Positions 60,646 to 64,000 of a stretch of DNA of 64,000 nt are shown here, one piece after another (within the stretch, counting starts at the first letter, position 1; each line of letters opens with the position of its first letter). The position numbers and the translations under genes are program-made. This DNA comes from Flavobacteriaceae bacterium (GTDB lineage Bacteria; Bacteroidota; Bacteroidia; Flavobacteriales; Flavobacteriaceae). The stretch lies in contig JABXHX010000019.1 of assembly GCA_013373385.1 (NCBI GenBank), positions 29,304-93,303 of the forward strand, written 5' to 3'. The notes under the pieces are model-generated. The model had not been told where the DNA came from, ran no database searches, and worked only from the letters and a program-made list of their open reading frames with translations.

Positions 60646-60653
60646 CAAAACTA
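60646..60653 (-). promoter_or_regulatory. Lipoprotein gene promoter, -7 box
   Basis: Minus-strand TAGTTTTG, TAnnTTTG match, 24 bases before the ATG at 60621. Confidence 0.65.
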
Positions 60654-60711
60654 CTATATAATTAGTATCACTTAAGAGCTATTTTTATATCAACTTCTAC
60701 GTTGAGATAAA

Positions 60712-61794
60712 TTAAGAATATTCTTTTATAAATGATTTTGGAGTATTACCTGTATATTTTTTGAAGACTCTATAAAATGAACTATTACTTTTAAATCCAG
60801 ATTTATTGGCAATTGCATAAAATGTTAAATGTTTATTATTAGGATTTAGTAATTCTTTTTTAATCTCTTCAATTCTTAAAGTATTTATATACTCAAAAAA
60901 ACTCTGATGGTAGTGGTTGTTTATTGATGCAGATAATTCGTTTAAAGAAATGTTTAATTTATTAGATACATCCTTTATTCTTAAATTGGGATTTTGATAT
61001 AATTTTTCATCTTTCATTACCTTCTCTAAGGTTTTAATAAGTTTTTTGTTGATGATTTTTAATTTGTTCTCAGCAATGTTAAAATATGGAGGTGTTAATT
61101 CTAATGAATCATAATTATGATACAATTGTAATACAATAAATAATATAGATAAGAGGGTAAGTGTAAAATAGTCAAATCCAAAAATATATAGATTACTTAT
61201 TTCAACTAATAAGCCATAAACAAAACTAATGCTTGTTACAACAAAGAAAGAAAGGTAAACTTTTTCTAATTGATTTATGTTCAATTTTTTGCTAGGGTTA
61301 GAAAAGTAATGATAGTATTGTTGTTTTCTTTTTCTAATCATTAAAAATGATAAAAAGAAATAAATACTAATATGTAATAAATAAAAATAAGTTAAAGTTG
61401 TAGAGCTAGAGTTGCTTTGAAATGTGTGTTGATATTCATAAACTTTATTTGAATCACTAGAAAGGTAGAATGGAGTTAGGTAAATTAGAAATGCTAGAAA
61501 AGGAAGAAAATGAAGAATGTCTATTAGCTTTAGTTTTTCTTTGACATGTAAATAAGAAAAAGGGCCAATACAGTACAAAATTGGTGCATTGACCCAAATT
61601 AAATATGAATAGTTTGTAATTACATTTGTAACTTCCAGGGCATATATAAAAAGGCAAAAAGAAAATAAAATAACACTGATAGAAAACAAGTTTCTTTTCT
61701 TTTTTCTAATTGCAAAAAATAAAGAATAAATGCCAAAGTTAAGCGCACAAAAAATAGAAAAAATGATAATAGCTATATAGATATCAAACTCCAT
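60712..61794 (-). CDS. Membrane-bound AraC-family transcriptional regulator
   Basis: 360 residues. The first ~225 residues hold about seven hydrophobic helices (for example IAIIIFSIFCALNFGIYSLF, ILHFLPFLAFLIYLTPFYLS and FTLTLLSILFIVLQLYH), a 7TM-like sensor region. The C-terminal AraC domain (about 260-360) has two helix-turn-helices: LRIKDVSNKLNISLNELSAS and HLTFYAIANKSGFKSNSSFY, then RVFKKYTGNTPKSF. This layout, with a multi-TM sensor fused directly to AraC, is common in Bacteroidota. Located 22 bases downstream of lpdA. Regulated genes are not evident; the adjacent lipoprotein gene is a possibility. Confidence 0.9.
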   Translation of the reverse strand: MEFDIYIAIIIFSIFCALNFGIYSLFFAIRKKKRNLFSISVILFSFCLFIYALEVTNVITNYSYLIWVNAPILYCIGPFSYLHVKEKLKLIDILHFLPFLAFLIYLTPFYLSSDSNKVYEYQHTFQSNSSSTTLTYFYLLHISIYFFLSFLMIRKRKQQYYHYFSNPSKKLNINQLEKVYLSFFVVTSISFVYGLLVEISNLYIFGFDYFTLTLLSILFIVLQLYHNYDSLELTPPYFNIAENKLKIINKKLIKTLEKVMKDEKLYQNPNLRIKDVSNKLNISLNELSASINNHYHQSFFEYINTLRIEEIKKELLNPNNKHLTFYAIANKSGFKSNSSFYRVFKKYTGNTPKSFIKEYS

Positions 61795-61816
61795 TTTTAG
61801 TGATCAAAAAACTTTC

Positions 61817-63205
61817 TTACAAATGTATCACTTCATCATAAGCATCTGCAACAGCTTCCATAACAGCTTCACTCATGGTTGGGTGAGGGTGGATTGCTTT
61901 TAATACTTCATGACCTGTAGTTTCTAATTTACGACCTAAAACAGCTTCAGCAATCATATCTGTAACACCTGCGCCAATCATATGGCACCCTAACCATTCA
62001 CCATATTTAGCGTCGAAAATTACTTTAACAAATCCATCAGGAGTTCCAGCAGCTTTAGCTTTACCAGAAGCAGAGAAAGGGAATTTTCCAACTTTTAACT
62101 CGTATCCAGTTTCTTTAGCTTTTTCTTCAGTTAAACCAACAGAAGCAATCTCAGGAGTAGCGTAGGTACAACCAGGAATATTTCCGTAGTCGATAGCTTC
62201 GGTATGAACACCTGCGATTTTTTCAACACAAGTAATTCCTTCTGCAGAAGCAACATGCGCTAAAGCAGGACCAGGAGTAACATCACCAATAGCATAATAA
62301 CCAGGAATGTTTGTTTGGTACCAATCGTTTACTAAGATTTTATCTCTATCTGTAATAATTCCAACATCTTCTAATCCGATGTTTTCAATATTAGTTTTAA
62401 TTCCAACGGCAGATAATACGATGTCTGCTTCTAAAACTTGCTCACCTTTCTTTGTTTTAACAGTAGCTTTTACGCCATCACCAGAAGTATCAACAGACTC
62501 TACAGAAGAACTTGTCATTACCTTAATTCCAGCTTTTTTGAAAGAACGTTCCATTTGCTTAGAAACATCTATATCTTCTACAGGAACAATGTTTGGCATA
62601 AACTCAACAACAGTAACATCAGTACCCATTGAATTATAGAAATGAGCAAACTCAACACCAATAGCTCCAGAACCTACAACAATCATAGATTTTGGTTGTG
62701 TTGGTAAACTCATAGCTTCACGATATCCGATAACTTTTTTACCATCTTGTGGTAAACTTGGTAATTCACGAGAGCGAGCCCCTGTAGCAATAATAATATG
62801 ATCAGCACTGTATTCAGTAACTTTTCCGTCAGCATCAGTAACATCCACTTTTTTACCAGGTTTTACCTTTCCAAATCCGTCGATGATATCAATTTTATTT
62901 TTTTTCATTAAGAACTGAACACCTTTGCTCATTCCTTCTGCAACACCACGACTTCTTTTGATTACAGCGTCAAAGTCTTTGTCAATAGCTTCAGCTTTTA
63001 AACCATACTCATCAACATGTTTTAAATAATCATATACTTGAGCAGATTTTAATAATGCTTTGGTAGGAATACATCCCCAGTTTAAGCAAATTCCACCTAA
63101 GTTTTCTTTCTCTACTACAGCGGTTTTAAATCCTAATTGAGATGCTCTAATGGCAGTTACATAACCTCCAGGACCACTTCCGATTATTAATACGTCGTAT
63201 TTCAT
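61817..63205 (-). CDS. lpdA: Dihydrolipoyl dehydrogenase (E3)
   Basis: 462 residues. FAD-binding IIGSGPGGYVTAIRASQLGF, redox disulfide in GGICLNWGCIPTKALL, NAD-binding VVGSGAIGVEFAHFYNSMGT, second FAD motif GYYAIGDVTPGPALAHVASA, and the His-Glu pair in IHPHPTMSEAVMEA. Regenerates lipoamide in pyruvate/2-oxoglutarate dehydrogenase or the glycine-cleavage system. Codon use is more regular than its neighbours, as expected for a strongly expressed gene. Lies 33 bases downstream of argS. Confidence 0.97.
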   Translation of the reverse strand: MKYDVLIIGSGPGGYVTAIRASQLGFKTAVVEKENLGGICLNWGCIPTKALLKSAQVYDYLKHVDEYGLKAEAIDKDFDAVIKRSRGVAEGMSKGVQFLMKKNKIDIIDGFGKVKPGKKVDVTDADGKVTEYSADHIIIATGARSRELPSLPQDGKKVIGYREAMSLPTQPKSMIVVGSGAIGVEFAHFYNSMGTDVTVVEFMPNIVPVEDIDVSKQMERSFKKAGIKVMTSSSVESVDTSGDGVKATVKTKKGEQVLEADIVLSAVGIKTNIENIGLEDVGIITDRDKILVNDWYQTNIPGYYAIGDVTPGPALAHVASAEGITCVEKIAGVHTEAIDYGNIPGCTYATPEIASVGLTEEKAKETGYELKVGKFPFSASGKAKAAGTPDGFVKVIFDAKYGEWLGCHMIGAGVTDMIAEAVLGRKLETTGHEVLKAIHPHPTMSEAVMEAVADAYDEVIHL

Positions 63206-63238
63206 GTCGTTTATTTTTACTTGATTGTTTGTTAATTA

Positions 63239-64000
63239 TTACATTCTTTCAGGAAGCTGAATTCCTAATAAATTGAATGCTGATTTTATAGTGTCAGCTA
63301 CTTTTTTAGATAACTGAACTCTAAATACTTTTTTATATTGATTTTCTTCTCCTAAAATAGATACGTTTTGATAGAATGAGTTGAACTCTTTTACCAAATC
63401 ATACGTGTAATTTGCAATTACCGCAGGCGAATAATTATTAGCAGCTTGCTGAATTATTTCAGGGTACAATTCTAATTGCTTGATTAATTCTTTTTCTTTT
63501 TCGTGTAACTCAACACTTACTTTTGCTGAATAATCAAAATCAGCTTTACGCAAGATAGACTGAATTCTTGCATAGGTATATTGTACAAAAGGTCCTGTGT
63601 TTCCTTGAAAATCTACCGATGCTTGTGGGTCGAACAAAATTCTCTTTTTAGGATCTACCTTTAAGATGAAATATTTTAAAGCACCTAATCCGATAATTTT
63701 ATATAACTCTTCTTTTTCCTCAGTAGAATAGCCTTCTAACTTCCCTAACTCTTGTGAAATTTCACGAGCTGTATTGGTCATTTCATTCATTAAATCATCA
63801 GCATCAACTACAGTTCCTTCTCGAGATTTCATTTTTCCAGAAGGTAAATCAACCATTCCATAACTTAAGTGGAATAATTGTTTAGCCCAAGAATAGCCTA
63901 GCTTTTGTAAGATTAAGAACAACACTTTAAAGTGGTAATCTTGTTCGTTACCTACGGTATATACCATTCCGTTTACATCAGGAAAATCTTTAGAACGTTG
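63239..64000 (-). CDS. argS: Arginyl-tRNA synthetase, C-terminal part (truncated by window end)
   Basis: The coding frame is open to the window edge and encodes the last 253 residues (the visible part begins QRSKDFPDVNGMVYTVGNEQ). Charges tRNA-Arg. Recognisable class Ia pieces: VGNEQDYHFKVLFLILQKLG (the conserved VVG.DQ..HF segment), LSYGMVDLPSGKMKSREGTV with the KMSK-equivalent loop as KMKSR, and the DALR anticodon-binding domain beginning LKYFILKVDPKKRILFDP and ending FNLLGIQLPERM. The ATG at 63967 is internal; the true start is outside the window. Confidence 0.95.
   Translation of the reverse strand, partial: QRSKDFPDVNGMVYTVGNEQDYHFKVLFLILQKLGYSWAKQLFHLSYGMVDLPSGKMKSREGTVVDADDLMNEMTNTAREISQELGKLEGYSTEEKEELYKIIGLGALKYFILKVDPKKRILFDPQASVDFQGNTGPFVQYTYARIQSILRKADFDYSAKVSVELHEKEKELIKQLELYPEIIQQAANNYSPAVIANYTYDLVKEFNSFYQNVSILGEENQYKKVFRVQLSKKVADTIKSAFNLLGIQLPERM

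Noticed and set aside
62307..62639. Open frame of 110 codons on the plus strand
   Set aside because: Antisense to lpdA, whose regular codon use creates long opposite-strand frames; no independent support.
1..64000. CRISPR arrays, insertion sequences, prophage or integron features
   Set aside because: I looked for regularly spaced repeats, transposase, integrase and phage structural genes and found none. The only repeats are short regulatory or terminator palindromes and the solenoid-coding repeats.

Overview
The window is an AT-rich stretch of chromosome from a member of the Bacteroidota, most likely a marine-type Flavobacteriaceae close to Polaribacter, Tenacibaculum or similar genera. The evidence is the repeated -7 promoter box TAnnTTTG, which is specific to the Bacteroidota primary sigma factor and occurs upstream of about twenty genes here. 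Other evidence is a type IX secretion (T9SS) sorting domain, a SusC-like/outer-membrane-beta-barrel-family receptor, the DUF4295 ribosomal-operon protein, DUF5606, DUF4199, a GlmU-family protein, BshC (bacillithiol) and the menaquinone genes menD/menB. The genus assignment is inference. I see no tRNA, rRNA, CRISPR array, insertion sequence or prophage. The window reads as ordinary core chromosome with a few accessory clusters.

Layout. 1-3.2 kb: rpmH (L34), then carB without the usual C-terminal allosteric domain. 3.2-6.3 kb: a compact group of envelope genes: YceI-like protein, a lipoprotein with an unusual CX4CH haem motif, an OB-fold protein, a T9SS protein with a CxxCH motif, and a DUF5777 beta-barrel. 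6.4-7.6 kb: GlmU-family protein. 7.6-10.6 kb: ECF sigma factor, membrane anti-sigma-like protein and two beta-solenoid-like exported proteins, in one operon. 10.8-13.2 kb: lon. 13.3-15.8 kb: TonB-dependent receptor-like protein with a twin palindrome in front of its promoter. 15.9-20.3 kb: ruvX, def, DUF5606, mazG, an SDR and a BNR-repeat lipoprotein, all on the minus strand. 20.4-25.05 kb: dapD, a double glycosyltransferase, tsaC-like gene and cca. 25.05-31 kb: minus-strand envelope-polymer group (DUF4199, polyprenyl-type glycosyltransferase, phosphohexomutase, MsbA-like ABC exporter, glycosyltransferase-like protein).

31.1 kb holds the small SRP RNA. 31.3-32.9 kb: SDR and a transaldolase-like aldolase. 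32.9-36.6 kb: menD, a short CvfB-like S1/winged-helix protein, menB and an FAH-family hydrolase. 36.6-38.3 kb: two NAD(P)-dependent reductases. 38.4-41.4 kb: cinA (TTG start), rpmB-rpmG-DUF4295 and ftsY. 41.5-43.2 kb: lipoprotein amidase. 43.3-46.5 kb: an FAD monooxygenase, DUF3995 membrane protein and single-chain two-lobed aspartyl-protease-like lipoprotein, divergent from a TetR regulator, with two operator-like repeats between them. 46.6-48.9 kb: rimO, a tiny membrane protein and a Dph6-like ATP pyrophosphatase. 48.9-55.3 kb: M14 metallopeptidase, methyltransferase, bshC, a membrane protein and rlmF. 55.5-64 kb: unknown exported protein, GH2 beta-galactosidase with a VOC protein, lipoprotein, membrane-bound AraC-type regulator, lpdA and the 3' part of argS, which runs off the window.

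Functionally, translation and ribosome biogenesis recur (rpmH, rpmB, rpmG, DUF4295, def, cca, tsaC, rimO, rlmF, argS, SRP RNA with its receptor ftsY). Cell-envelope construction is the other recurring theme (glycosyltransferases, MsbA-like exporter, phosphohexomutase, dapD). The least explained parts are the haem/YceI/DUF5777 cluster at 3.2-6.3 kb, the TetR-controlled monooxygenase/aspartyl-protease operon at 43.3-46.5 kb and the palindrome-controlled receptor at 13.3-15.8 kb. I did not find a system I could call clearly new; these three are the best candidates.
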